A DNA stretch of 64,000 nt from Mixta intestinalis (lineage in GTDB: Bacteria > Pseudomonadota > Gammaproteobacteria > Enterobacterales > Enterobacteriaceae). This document shows positions 1 through 8,282 of the stretch, in pieces. The stretch is taken from NCBI RefSeq assembly GCF_009914055.1, contig NZ_CP028271.1, positions 1,178,001-1,242,000 of the forward strand, read 5' to 3'. How positions within the stretch are numbered: the stretch's first letter is position 1; each line of letters starts with the position of its first letter. The notes below the pieces were generated by a model that worked only from the letters and a program-made list of their open reading frames with translations, did not search any database and was not told the origin of the DNA. A program made the position numbers and the translations under genes.

Positions 1-24
1 AAACTGATAAGTAAGGACAATATT

Positions 25-513
25 ATGCGTAAACTGACATCTCTTTTTGTAGCGGCTTCACTGGCTTTTGGCGCAGCAGGCATCGCCCATGCGGCAGATA
101 CCATCACACCGCCAGCCGGTAATGAAAAGCCGATGCATCACAGGGGGCCAATGGAGCACGGTCCGATGGGCATGTACAAAAACCTCAACCTGACCGATGC
201 GCAAAAACAGCAGATGCGCGACATCATGAAAGATGCCCGTAAAGATATGAAGCGTCCGTCGCTGGAAGAGCGCCGCGCTAACCACGCAATCATCGCGGCT
301 GACAGCTTTGACCGCAGCAAAGCGGAAGCCCAGGCGGAAAAAATGACCGCTAACGCCAAAGAGAACGCGCTGGCGATGATGGAAACGCAGAACAAGCTGT
401 ATAACGTGCTGACGCCGGAACAGAAAAAGCAGTACAACGCTAACTTTGAGAAACGTCTGACTGAAAAGCCGCATCACGACGGTAAAATGACGCCTCCGCC
501 TGCTGCTGAATAA
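25..513 (+). CDS. spy: Spy-family periplasmic chaperone
   Basis: 162-residue exported protein. It has an N-terminal signal peptide ending at the AHA-ADT junction (about residue 23) and a charged helical body carrying two LTxxQ-type motifs, LTDAQ and LTPEQ, which define the Spy/CpxP family. Spy is an ATP-independent periplasmic chaperone that cradles unfolded proteins and is induced by envelope stress through Cpx and Bae. The His/Met-rich segment before the first motif (HHRGPMEHGPMGM) could bind metal; that is inference. An AAGGAC ribosome site lies just upstream of the ATG. The E. coli order spy...cho-nadE-osmE is kept here, which supports Spy over CpxP. The promoter is outside the window. 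Confidence 0.92.
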   Translation: MRKLTSLFVAASLAFGAAGIAHAADTITPPAGNEKPMHHRGPMEHGPMGMYKNLNLTDAQKQQMRDIMKDARKDMKRPSLEERRANHAIIAADSFDRSKAEAQAEKMTANAKENALAMMETQNKLYNVLTPEQKKQYNANFEKRLTEKPHHDGKMTPPPAAE

Positions 514-536
514 TCGCCGCGCGGAAACATAGTGAG

Positions 537-594
537 ACCGCCGACGTTGCCCACATTGCCTTAAGGCCGTGGGCAGCGTCGGCGGTTTTGTTTT
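537..594 (+). terminator. Terminator between convergent spy and SDR genes
   Basis: An 18-bp stem (537-554 with 569-586, one mismatch) is followed by TTTTGTTTT. It overlaps the stop codon of the convergent SDR gene, so the two transcription units share this end. Confidence 0.85.
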
Positions 595-1624
595 AGAAGG
601 TGCCGGTGCCGCCGTCTGAACACCACACCTGGCCGGAAGTAAAGCTGCTTTCCGCCGAGGCGAGCGTTACATAGAGCGGAGCGATCTCTGCCGGCTGGCC
701 CGGACGGCCAAACGGCGCTTCCTCACCAAACTTCATCACTTTATCCATTGGCTGCCCGCCGCTGGACTGCAACGGTGTCCAGTAAGGCCCCGGCGCTACC
801 GCATTGACCCGAATACCTTTCTCCGCCAGCTGCTTAGCCAGCCCTTTGGTAAAGGCCACGATCGCCGCCTTGGTCTGGGCATAATCAAGCAGGATTGCGC
901 TGGGCTTGCCCGCCTGTACCGAAGAGGTATTAACGATCGATGCGCCCGGCTTCAGATGTGCCATCGCCGCTTTGGTAATCCAGAACATGGCGTAGACGTT
1001 GGTTTTAAAGGTTTTATCGAAGGATTCGGTAGTGAGATCGGTAATCGATTCGACATATTGCTGGCGTCCGGCGTTATTGACCAGAATATCCAGCCCGCCC
1101 AGCTGCTTTGCTGCCTCGCTAACCAGCTTCTGGCAGAACGCTTCATCAGTAATATCGCCCGGAATCGCTACTGCCTTCCGTCCAGCCTGCTGAATCAGCG
1201 CGATCACTTCCTGCGCGTCAGATTCTTCCTCCGGCAGATAGTTAATCGCCACGTCAGCACCTTCACGCGCATAGGCAATAGCGACGGCACGCCCGATGCC
1301 GGAATCGCCCCCGGTAATTAGCGCTTTGCGCCCGGCAAGACGCCCGCTGCCGCGATAGCTCTCTTCACCGTGATCGGGGCGCGGCACCATTTTGCTGGCC
1401 AGGCCTGGCGGATCCTGCGGCTGACGTTCGAAAGGGGGTTTTGGGTAAGCTTCGCGCGGGTCTTTACCGGTAAGCGGCGGCGCGGGGTTCTGACCTTGCG
1501 TACCGTTGCCGCCTTGTGCAGCGCTGGCGCTGCCTGCCATCGCCATACCGGTAACCGCCATGCTGCCCATTAAGCCGCCAACTACCTGGCGGCGCGAAAA
1601 TCCACTGTGATCATGTTGAGACAT
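593..1624 (-). CDS. Tat-exported SDR-family oxidoreductase
   Basis: 343-residue short-chain dehydrogenase of the YghA-like group. Residues 1-35 look like a twin-arginine signal (SRRQVVGG, then a hydrophobic stretch ending in ASA). A Pro-rich linker follows to about 80, then a complete Rossmann domain: TGGDSGIG (104-111) for NAD(P), NNAG (183-186), Ser235 and YAQTK (Tyr248, Lys252) as catalytic residues. The start at 1624 has an AAAGGAG ribosome site; a longer in-frame start has none and would bury the Tat motif. The substrate is unknown. A cofactor-dependent enzyme exported by Tat would have to fold with NAD(P) bound before export. It occupies the place between spy and cho where E. coli has ves. 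Confidence 0.85.
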   Translation of the reverse strand: MSQHDHSGFSRRQVVGGLMGSMAVTGMAMAGSASAAQGGNGTQGQNPAPPLTGKDPREAYPKPPFERQPQDPPGLASKMVPRPDHGEESYRGSGRLAGRKALITGGDSGIGRAVAIAYAREGADVAINYLPEEESDAQEVIALIQQAGRKAVAIPGDITDEAFCQKLVSEAAKQLGGLDILVNNAGRQQYVESITDLTTESFDKTFKTNVYAMFWITKAAMAHLKPGASIVNTSSVQAGKPSAILLDYAQTKAAIVAFTKGLAKQLAEKGIRVNAVAPGPYWTPLQSSGGQPMDKVMKFGEEAPFGRPGQPAEIAPLYVTLASAESSFTSGQVWCSDGGTGTF

Positions 1625-1724
1625 GCTTGCTCCTTTCATCAGTAAAGTGCCCAACAAACGGCGACACAACTGAGTAAAAGGTAGACGCGGATCGCGGATG
1701 GCGCGAAGCGAAGCGGCAACGGGA

Positions 1725-2588
1725 TCAGAGTGGAATAATGGGATACTTTCCGCTCAGCAGCGGACGGCAGAGATATTTATAACCGTCGTTATCAAAGCCT
1801 TTCGGCGGGCTGTATAACTCTTTCGCCTCGTCGAGATGGCTGACGGAACCGAGATAGAACCAGTTATGGATAATATGCATCTGCGTCTCCTGCGGGCCTT
1901 CTTCCACCAGCGCGACCGCGCCCGACCATGGCCAGCAGATGACGCGCACTTTCTCCAGCGCCTCCAGCAGGCGGCTGTGATGCTCGCTGACCGGCTCTTT
2001 GCCGCAGCAGGCTCCGGCACAGCGCCCCAGGCTGGCGCGGAAACAGGCGCGGTTGCGGCTGTGGCTCTCCAGCCCCAGCAGGCCATAACAGAGCTGACGC
2101 TCATCGGCGATTTTCCTTAGCGTCTCTAAAGCCGCGCGTCGGCTGGCATACAGCCCGAACAGATCCGGCGAGGCGGAGAAATCGAGATCGCGGGCGTAAA
2201 CCACTTCCGGGCGGTTAATGCCATCCCACTGTAGTGAGCAGAGCTGGCGGTTGCGCCGCAGACGCTTATTAAACAGCGGCTGCTGGTTTTTGATCATCTG
2301 CGCCTCCAGCAACAGCGCGCCCAGCTCGCCAGCGGTGGTGATCCAGCTGATGCGACGCGTCAGGCGCAGCATTTTCGCCTCTTCCGGCGTGCGAAAGTGG
2401 GACATAACGCGTGTGCGCAGGTTAATACTCTTTCCAATATAGAGCGGCATAACATCGCTGTCGCCGTGAAAGATATAAACGCCGGGCAGTTTAGGGATAT
2501 CGGCTAAAAAAGCGCGCAGATGTTCAGGATATTCATAAATCGCCGCTGGCTCAAATTCCAGGCGATGACTGGCAGCACGTCTTACCAC
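1725..2588 (-). CDS. cho: Excinuclease Cho (UvrC homologue), SOS-induced
   Basis: 287-residue protein matching E. coli Cho along its length. It has an N-terminal GIY-YIG nuclease domain (PGVYIF ... LYIGKS, about residues 35-55) and a Cys-containing C-terminal region (RCAGACCGKE). Cho makes the 3' incision at bulky DNA lesions in the UvrAB pathway, farther from the damage than UvrC does, and lacks UvrC's 5'-incision and helix-hairpin-helix parts. It starts with GTG at 2588, preceded by GGAG at a 6-nt spacing; the N-terminus MVRR matches E. coli. A LexA-type box lies just upstream, so SOS control is likely. nadE follows the same orientation but is separated by 273 bp. Confidence 0.93.
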   Translation of the reverse strand: MVRRAASHRLEFEPAAIYEYPEHLRAFLADIPKLPGVYIFHGDSDVMPLYIGKSINLRTRVMSHFRTPEEAKMLRLTRRISWITTAGELGALLLEAQMIKNQQPLFNKRLRRNRQLCSLQWDGINRPEVVYARDLDFSASPDLFGLYASRRAALETLRKIADERQLCYGLLGLESHSRNRACFRASLGRCAGACCGKEPVSEHHSRLLEALEKVRVICWPWSGAVALVEEGPQETQMHIIHNWFYLGSVSHLDEAKELYSPPKGFDNDGYKYLCRPLLSGKYPIIPL

Positions 2589-2601
2589 AGGAAACTCCGG
2601 T

Positions 2602-2621
2602 TACTGGTTGCATATCCAGTT
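2602..2621 (-). promoter_or_regulatory. LexA (SOS) box upstream of cho
   Basis: Plus strand reads TACTGGTTGCATATCCAGTT: CTGG-N8-CCAG half-sites with the TA/GT flanks typical of LexA operators. It lies 14-33 nt before the cho GTG. From memory, the E. coli cho operator also has CTGG-N8-CCAG rather than the canonical CTGT-N8-ACAG. Confidence 0.8.
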
Positions 2622-2825
2622 TATCAGCGAGCATGGAAATTGAACAGTGCAAAAAAGCGGCGCGGTAAGAGGACGTTTTCGGTACACATGGCAGCGTTAT
2701 TGCCGAATGAATGCAGCAATAGTGAGGAAAGGCCGAGCGAAGTAAAAAGAGCTGATTGATAAGAAAAGGATTATTTATTAACGAAGAAGCTGAATATGAA
2801 CGTCCAGATATAGCGCCGGGGTATA

Positions 2826-2851
2826 AATAAAAAGCGGGCCAGCAGCCCGCT
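2826..2851 (-). terminator. Terminator of nadE
   Basis: Read on the minus strand, stem AGCGGGC/GCCCGCT (2833-2839 with 2845-2851) is followed by TTTTATTT. It begins about 10 nt after the nadE stop codon. Confidence 0.85.
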
Positions 2852-2861
2852 CATCGAAAGA

Positions 2862-3689
2862 TTATTTCTTCCAGTAATCGTCAAAAACGGTAACCGGCAG
2901 GCGGCGCTTGTGCTCGGTCTTTTGATACCAGCTTTCAATCGTTTTCGCTGCGGATTCCTCGATCTGCTGGCCTTCCAGATACGCATCAATTTGACCATAG
3001 GTCACGCCCAGCGCCACTTCATCCTGTAGACCGGGACGATCGTCTTCCAGATCGGCGGTAGGGTGTTTCAGGTAGAGGTGCTGTGGACAGCCGAGCGCTT
3101 TCAGCAACATTTTGCCCTGGCCTTTGTTCAGGCGGTGGATCGGGTTAATGTCGGTGCCGCCGTCGCCATATTTGGTATAGAAGCCGGTCACCGCTTCCGC
3201 CGCGTGGTCGGTGCCTACCACCAGGCCTTTGGTCATTCCGGCGATGCTGTACTGCGCCTTCATGCGCTCGCGCGCTTTTTCGTTGCCGCGCACAAAGTCG
3301 GAAAGCTCAATGCCCGCCGCCTTCAGCGCCCGCTCGCTGGCCTGCACCGCCTCTTTGATATTGACTACCAGCACGCGGTCGGGCTGAATAAAATCGAGCG
3401 CGTCCTGGCAATCTTTCTCATCCGCCTGCACGCCGTAGGGCAGACGCACGGCGATAAACTGATATTCACTATCGCCGGTTTCTTCGCGCAGCTCGCTCAT
3501 CGCAATCTGACACAGCTTCCCGCACAGGGTCGAGTCCTGGCCGCCGCTGATGCCGAGCACCAGGGTTTTTATAAAGGGATAGGTTTTCAGATAGGATTTC
3601 AGAAACTCAACGCTGGTGCGGATCTCTTCCTGAGCATCAATCGTGGGTTTTACCCCCAGCGCCGCAATTATTTCCTGCTGCAATGACAT
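2862..3689 (-). CDS. nadE: NH3-dependent NAD+ synthetase
   Basis: 275 residues, the usual bacterial length. It catalyses the last step of NAD synthesis: deamido-NAD + ATP + ammonia to NAD. The N-type ATP pyrophosphatase P-loop SGGQDST lies at about residue 48, and there is no glutaminase domain, so the nitrogen donor is free ammonia. The end (KRRLPVTVFDDYWK) matches the E. coli enzyme. The start is supported by AGGAGAGG 5 nt upstream. Position next to cho and osmE is the conserved enterobacterial order. Confidence 0.96.
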   Translation of the reverse strand: MSLQQEIIAALGVKPTIDAQEEIRTSVEFLKSYLKTYPFIKTLVLGISGGQDSTLCGKLCQIAMSELREETGDSEYQFIAVRLPYGVQADEKDCQDALDFIQPDRVLVVNIKEAVQASERALKAAGIELSDFVRGNEKARERMKAQYSIAGMTKGLVVGTDHAAEAVTGFYTKYGDGGTDINPIHRLNKGQGKMLLKALGCPQHLYLKHPTADLEDDRPGLQDEVALGVTYGQIDAYLEGQQIEESAAKTIESWYQKTEHKRRLPVTVFDDYWKK

Positions 3690-3811
3690 AAACCTCTCCT
3701 CAAATCAGTGGCCTGATAGCGCGTTACGCATGTCTGTTTAGTTAAAACTAACGTGCATCCGACAAAACAACAAGCCGGTATGCGCCCGATCTTATGTCAG
3801 GCGCTGCGAAA

Positions 3812-5002
3812 TCAGACGGTTTGCGGTTTTTTTGTCAGCAGGACAAACATCACTATCGCCAGCAGGTAGCAGCCGAAAATCGTCAATGTCATGGTCAGCA
3901 CAGATGTACCGCCCAGGCCGGAGATGGGTACGCTGATGGCACCGAGGGTGAACATGGTGACGCCCAGCACTGCCGAGGCGCTGCCCGCGCGCTTGCCCTG
4001 GCTCTGCATCGCCAGCGACCCGGCGGTGACGGCGATCACGCCATTACTGGCAACGGTAAAGAAGAGGGCGATCAGCATCAGCGACAGCGCCGCGCCGGAG
4101 AAGCCAGCCAGCAGCAGCGTGCCAGCGGAGATAAACGCCAGCGCCAGCCCGCCTTTCAGCACGCGATATTCTCCCCACAGCGGACAAAGGCGTGCGCTGG
4201 CCTGCGAAGCGATAATCAGTCCCAGCCCGTTAACCGCAAAACAGAAGCTAAACGCCTGCGGCGACAGGCCATAAATTTCCTGTAGCACGAAAGGTGAGGC
4301 GCCAATGTAGGCGAACATACCCGCCATCATAAAAGCCTGCGTCAGGCAGAAGCCCATAAAGGGGCGATGAGTGACTACCTGGCCCAGCGCCGTCCAGGCA
4401 GAGAGGACAGAGCCCTGACTGCGCCGCTCCATCGGCAGCGTTTCCGGGAGTTTAAAGCGCGTCATAACCAGCAGCAGCAGGGCGATCAGCGCCAGCACCA
4501 TAAACAGCCCGCGCCAGTCGAGGAAAGACAGCAGCGCGCCGCCCATCACCGGGGCAACGATCGGAGCCAGGCCGTTGACCAGCATCAGCATGGCGAAAAA
4601 GCGGGTTAGATCGTGACCGTTGTACATATCACGCGCAATGGCGCGCGACAGTACCGCGCCGCCCGCGCCGGCCAGCCCTTCAAACAGGCGTGCCATCAAC
4701 AGCTGGTTGATATTCTGCGCCAGCGCGCAGCCGACAGAGGCGATAAACAGTAATATCAGCGACAGTGCCAGCGGACGCATGCGGCCCATTTTGTCGCTGA
4801 GCGGGCCAAAAATAAGCTGTCCGGCACCCAGTCCGAGCAGGCCCGCGGTCAGGCTCAGCTGTGCGGTAGCCGTTGGCGTCTGTAAATCCGCCGCCAGCTC
4901 AGGTAAGGCTGGCAGGTAAAAATCGATGCACAGCGGCCCCAGTGCTGCCAGTAAACCCAGGCTAATGGCATAACCGATACGGTTATGGTGAGTTGAGTTC
5001 AT
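3812..5002 (-). CDS. Bcr/CflA-type MFS drug efflux transporter
   Basis: 396 residues with about 12 predicted membrane segments. The motif after TM2 (GPLSDKMGRMRP) is the MFS signature A loop, and FYLPALPELA near the N-terminus is typical of the Bcr/CflA drug:H+ antiporter group (bicyclomycin, chloramphenicol and related exporters). The true substrate cannot be read from sequence. It sits between nadE and osmE, divergent from osmE, where E. coli K-12 has no such gene, so it is probably a lineage-specific insertion. No clear terminator is visible in the 122 bp to nadE. Confidence 0.85.
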   Translation of the reverse strand: MNSTHHNRIGYAISLGLLAALGPLCIDFYLPALPELAADLQTPTATAQLSLTAGLLGLGAGQLIFGPLSDKMGRMRPLALSLILLFIASVGCALAQNINQLLMARLFEGLAGAGGAVLSRAIARDMYNGHDLTRFFAMLMLVNGLAPIVAPVMGGALLSFLDWRGLFMVLALIALLLLVMTRFKLPETLPMERRSQGSVLSAWTALGQVVTHRPFMGFCLTQAFMMAGMFAYIGASPFVLQEIYGLSPQAFSFCFAVNGLGLIIASQASARLCPLWGEYRVLKGGLALAFISAGTLLLAGFSGAALSLMLIALFFTVASNGVIAVTAGSLAMQSQGKRAGSASAVLGVTMFTLGAISVPISGLGGTSVLTMTLTIFGCYLLAIVMFVLLTKKPQTV

Positions 5003-5281
5003 TTTCCTTGTCTCTCCCTGTCAGGAATCATTATCGATAGTGAATAACGCCGCGAATTTTTTCAAATTTGTGTTAATACCTGCGGGCGCAGGGGCGGATT
5101 ATAAGAGGATGTGCAGTCTCACCCTACGCTTTTTGGTCACCCTTTACCTGAAAAACGTGCGCTCTGCTGGCGAAGCCGCAGCGCAACGGCGAAAAAAGCA
5201 GAAAAGCCAGCCATAAATTTGATAAATCAGCATTTATGTTCCACGCTTAGCTGACATGGACAATAAATGAGGAACAACAAA

Positions 5282-5617
5282 ATGAAGAAATTCACAGGAT
5301 TCATTGGTGCTGCTGTGGCTCTGGCCGTGTTATCCGGCTGTAGCGCTTACGATCGTGCTGAAAGCTACGTGACTCAGCCGGTTGTTAAGGATGTGAAGAA
5401 AGGAATGACCCGCGAACAGGTTCGTCAGATTGCGGGTCCGGCCTCAACGGAAATCACCATGGTTCACGCACGCGGCACCTGCCAGACCTATGTGCTGGGC
5501 GAGCGTGATGGTAAACCGCAAACCTATTTTGTCAGCTACAGCGATACCGGTCGCGTAATGAACTACGGCTTCCAGAGCTGTAAAGAGTACGATACCGATC
5601 CGCAGGCTAACCAGTAA
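5282..5617 (+). CDS. osmE: Osmotically inducible lipoprotein OsmE
   Basis: 111-residue lipoprotein. The signal peptide ends in the lipobox LSGC (Cys at about residue 20), followed by a SmpA/OmlA-like small domain with VVKDVKKGMTREQV and HARGTCQTYVLG, as in E. coli OsmE (112 aa). The start at 5282 is preferred over an in-frame ATG at 5267 because AGGAA lies 7 nt upstream and the length then matches E. coli. In E. coli it is RpoS- and osmolarity-induced. The 279-bp divergent region upstream holds no motif I can assign. Confidence 0.93.
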   Translation: MKKFTGFIGAAVALAVLSGCSAYDRAESYVTQPVVKDVKKGMTREQVRQIAGPASTEITMVHARGTCQTYVLGERDGKPQTYFVSYSDTGRVMNYGFQSCKEYDTDPQANQ

Positions 5618-5640
5618 TCGCTACAGCGATAATGGTGTAG

Positions 5641-5670
5641 GGGCAGCCTGAAAGCAGGCTGCCCTCTGTT
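5641..5670 (+). terminator. Terminator of osmE
   Basis: Perfect 10-bp stem GGGCAGCCTG/CAGGCTGCCC (5641-5650 with 5655-5664) with an AAAG loop. The following tract (TCTGTT) is only moderately T-rich. Confidence 0.7.
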
Positions 5671-5790
5671 ATCGCCGCTGTATAACCGCCCGCCGCTGCT
5701 TTTCCTTACCATCACGCCGCTCTGTGTCTGATAATTAGCTACGTTTTCTGAAAATCATTGCCTGAAGGCCAGGCGCCTTTGCTTAACGGC

Positions 5791-5822
5791 AAAAAAAAGC
5801 CCCACACCTGGCGATGCGGGGC
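5791..5822 (-). terminator. Terminator of katE
   Basis: On the minus strand, an 8-bp stem with one mismatch (5815-5822 with 5799-5806) is followed by eight Ts (5791-5798), about 30 nt after the katE stop. Confidence 0.88.
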
Positions 5823-5851
5823 GTCATTTACGCCATAGGCAAGATGCGCGA

Positions 5852-8116
5852 TCAGGCCGGTACGCTAAGCGCTTTCTGGCTGCGTGACCAGATACGATGT
5901 GCGCCGAGGAAAGAGATAAACTCGCTCATCAGCACGCCTTCTGCTTTCACATCTTCCACCAGACCTTCTTCCGGCTCATCATCGCCAAGCCCGAACTGCG
6001 CTTTAAAACGACGCGCCTCGCCGCTCAGGGCAATCACCTTAAGGTGCTTATAGGCCTCCAGCAGATAGTAGCGGGCGTCGCCGCTCAGCAGCAGGGCATC
6101 AATGTTGCCGTCCGGGACGATAACCGCATCCACCGTCACTGACGGCAGACCGCTAAAGGTGCCATCAATCGGCAGCGTCGAGCCGTCGTCAGCGCGCACC
6201 TGGCCCATATGCGCCGCCAGCAGTTTGGCATGCACGCCGTGCGTTTTCAGCTCCTGTAAAATTGCCAGCACGTCGGCAGCCTTTACGCCATCGCTTAACA
6301 GCAGCGCCACCTGACGGCCTTTAATATTGCCGCTGGAGACCGCGTAGAGACTGAGGCTGGTATCTTTACGCAGGCCGTTAACATCTTTCGGCGGCGCGGT
6401 GTGTAGCTTCTCATCCGACAGTGCGATACCCAGATTCTGCGCCACGCCGTGCGCCAGTGAGACGTCGATATGCAGCAGATGATCGATCACGCGTTCGCGA
6501 ATATAGGCGCGTGCCACTTTGCTCAGTTCAAAAGAGAAGGCCTCAATAATATGCTGCTGCTCTACCGGCGTCTGGCTTAGCCAGAAGAGGCGCGGCTGCG
6601 AATAGTATTCGCCGAACGAAGGGCTGCGCTCGCGCACCTTGTGGCCTTCGATACGCTCCTGATAGCTTTCGAAACCGCCGCGACGCGGCTGCGGCGGCGT
6701 TTCACGCGGCCAGTTATCGTTAATGGAGTTCGGCTCATAGTTGGCCGGATTGGTATCGATATCCATACGGTGCATGCCCTGACGCTGATAGTTGTGGTAA
6801 GGGCAGACGGGGCGGTTAATGGGAATCTCGTGGAAATTAGGGCCGCCGAGACGGCTGATTTGCGTATCGGTGTAGGAGAAGAGGCGTCCCTGCAACAGCG
6901 GATCGTTGGTAAAATCGAGTCCCGGCACGATATGACCCGGATGGAAGGCGACCTGCTCGGTTTCAGCGAAGAAGTTATCCGGGTTGCGGTTGAGCACCAT
7001 TTTGCCGATCAGCTCCACCGGTACCAGCTCTTCCGGAATTAGCTTGGTGGCATCCAGCAGATCGAAATCGAATTTAAACTCATCCTCTTCCGGGATTAGC
7101 TGTACGCCAAGCTCATACTCCGGGAAATCACCGGCTTCAATTGCTTCCCAGAGATCGCGACGATGGAAATCAGGATCGCGCCCGGTCAACTTTTGCGCCT
7201 CATCCCACAGCAGTGAGGCTTTGCCCGCCACCGGTTTCCAGTGGAAGCGCACAAAGGTTGCCTTGCCTTCGGCGTTAATCATCCGGAAGGTATGAATACC
7301 AAAGCCTTCCATGGTGCGATAGCTGCGCGGAATGCCGCGATCGGACATCGCCCACATGACGTTATGCAGCGTTTCCGGCTGGAGCGAGACGTAATCCCAG
7401 AAGGTGTCGTGGGCGCTCTGGCCTTGTGGAATTTCGTTATGCGGTTCCGGTTTTACCGCATGAACGAAATCGGGAAATTTATGGGCGTCCTGAATAAAGA
7501 ACACCGGGGTATTATTACCGACCAGGTCGAAAACGCCTTCCTCGGTATAAAATTTAGTGGCGAAGCCGCGAATATCACGCACGGTATCCGCCGACCCTGC
7601 GCCGCCCTGTACCGTGGAAAAGCGTACAAATACCGGCGTCACCCGATTGGGATCGCTTAGAAAATCGGCTTTGGTCACCTCGCTCATGGCGCGGTAGGGC
7701 TGGAAATAGCCGTGCGCCGCCGAACCGCGGGCATGAACGATACGTTCCGGGATGCGCTCATGGTCAAAATGCGTGATCTTTTCACGCATAATAAAGTCTT
7801 CCAGCAGCGTTGGGCCACGCGTGCCCGCTTTCAGGGAGTTCTGATCGTTGGCGATGCGAGTTCCCTGATTGGTGGTGAGCGGGAAATTTTCGCCGCCTTT
7901 ACGGTGGGCGTCCAGCTGATCGAGCTTGGCGTTACGCGTAGCGGGTGATTTCAGGCTGCCGGGGGCGGTTGGCTGTTTGCCGGGCGGAGTAGGTTCGGCT
8001 GAAGGCTTATGTGAACCATCCTCTGGCGCCAGTGAATCAAGGCCGGGCTTAGCGGATTCAGGACCAGTAGCCGGTGCGCTGTGGCTCAGTTCCTTATTAT
8101 CGGTTTCTTTCGACAT
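5852..8116 (-). CDS. katE: Large-subunit monofunctional catalase HPII
   Basis: 754 residues, nearly the same as E. coli HPII (753). It degrades H2O2 in the cytoplasm with heme d. Counting from the start at 8116, the active-site residues fall at the E. coli numbers: His128 (VHARGS), Asn201 (VGNN), Tyr415 as heme ligand (RLFSY) and His392 (FHPGH), which in HPII cross-links to Tyr415. A C-terminal flavodoxin-like domain (about 600-754) marks the large-subunit clade. The start has AGGAG at 8-nt spacing; a longer in-frame start at 8152 would break the residue register. In E. coli, katE is RpoS-dependent; no promoter could be assigned here. Confidence 0.97.
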   Translation of the reverse strand: MSKETDNKELSHSAPATGPESAKPGLDSLAPEDGSHKPSAEPTPPGKQPTAPGSLKSPATRNAKLDQLDAHRKGGENFPLTTNQGTRIANDQNSLKAGTRGPTLLEDFIMREKITHFDHERIPERIVHARGSAAHGYFQPYRAMSEVTKADFLSDPNRVTPVFVRFSTVQGGAGSADTVRDIRGFATKFYTEEGVFDLVGNNTPVFFIQDAHKFPDFVHAVKPEPHNEIPQGQSAHDTFWDYVSLQPETLHNVMWAMSDRGIPRSYRTMEGFGIHTFRMINAEGKATFVRFHWKPVAGKASLLWDEAQKLTGRDPDFHRRDLWEAIEAGDFPEYELGVQLIPEEDEFKFDFDLLDATKLIPEELVPVELIGKMVLNRNPDNFFAETEQVAFHPGHIVPGLDFTNDPLLQGRLFSYTDTQISRLGGPNFHEIPINRPVCPYHNYQRQGMHRMDIDTNPANYEPNSINDNWPRETPPQPRRGGFESYQERIEGHKVRERSPSFGEYYSQPRLFWLSQTPVEQQHIIEAFSFELSKVARAYIRERVIDHLLHIDVSLAHGVAQNLGIALSDEKLHTAPPKDVNGLRKDTSLSLYAVSSGNIKGRQVALLLSDGVKAADVLAILQELKTHGVHAKLLAAHMGQVRADDGSTLPIDGTFSGLPSVTVDAVIVPDGNIDALLLSGDARYYLLEAYKHLKVIALSGEARRFKAQFGLGDDEPEEGLVEDVKAEGVLMSEFISFLGAHRIWSRSQKALSVPA

Positions 8117-8248
8117 TGGCATCGCTCCTGTTGATGTCGTGCAAGACTCCATTAACTATAGAACAGCACCATAGGTACGCCTGGATTTTCCGGGGATTTG
8201 TGTTATAGCGCACGGGCGGGGCGGTGCGCGTCTGAAAAGATAGCGGCA

Positions 8249-8276
8249 ATAAAAAAGGGCCGGATATCCGGCCCTT
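8249..8276 (-). terminator. Terminator of tcyP
   Basis: Perfect 22-bp palindrome AAGGGCCGGATATCCGGCCCTT (8255-8276, arms of 8 around GATATC) followed on the minus strand by TTTTATT. Symmetry would allow action on both strands. Confidence 0.85.
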
Positions 8277-8282
8277 AGTCTG

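Noticed and set aside
2520..2759. A 79-codon frame crossing the cho start and upstream region
   Set aside because: It overlaps cho and its LexA box, with no ribosome site or recognisable sequence.
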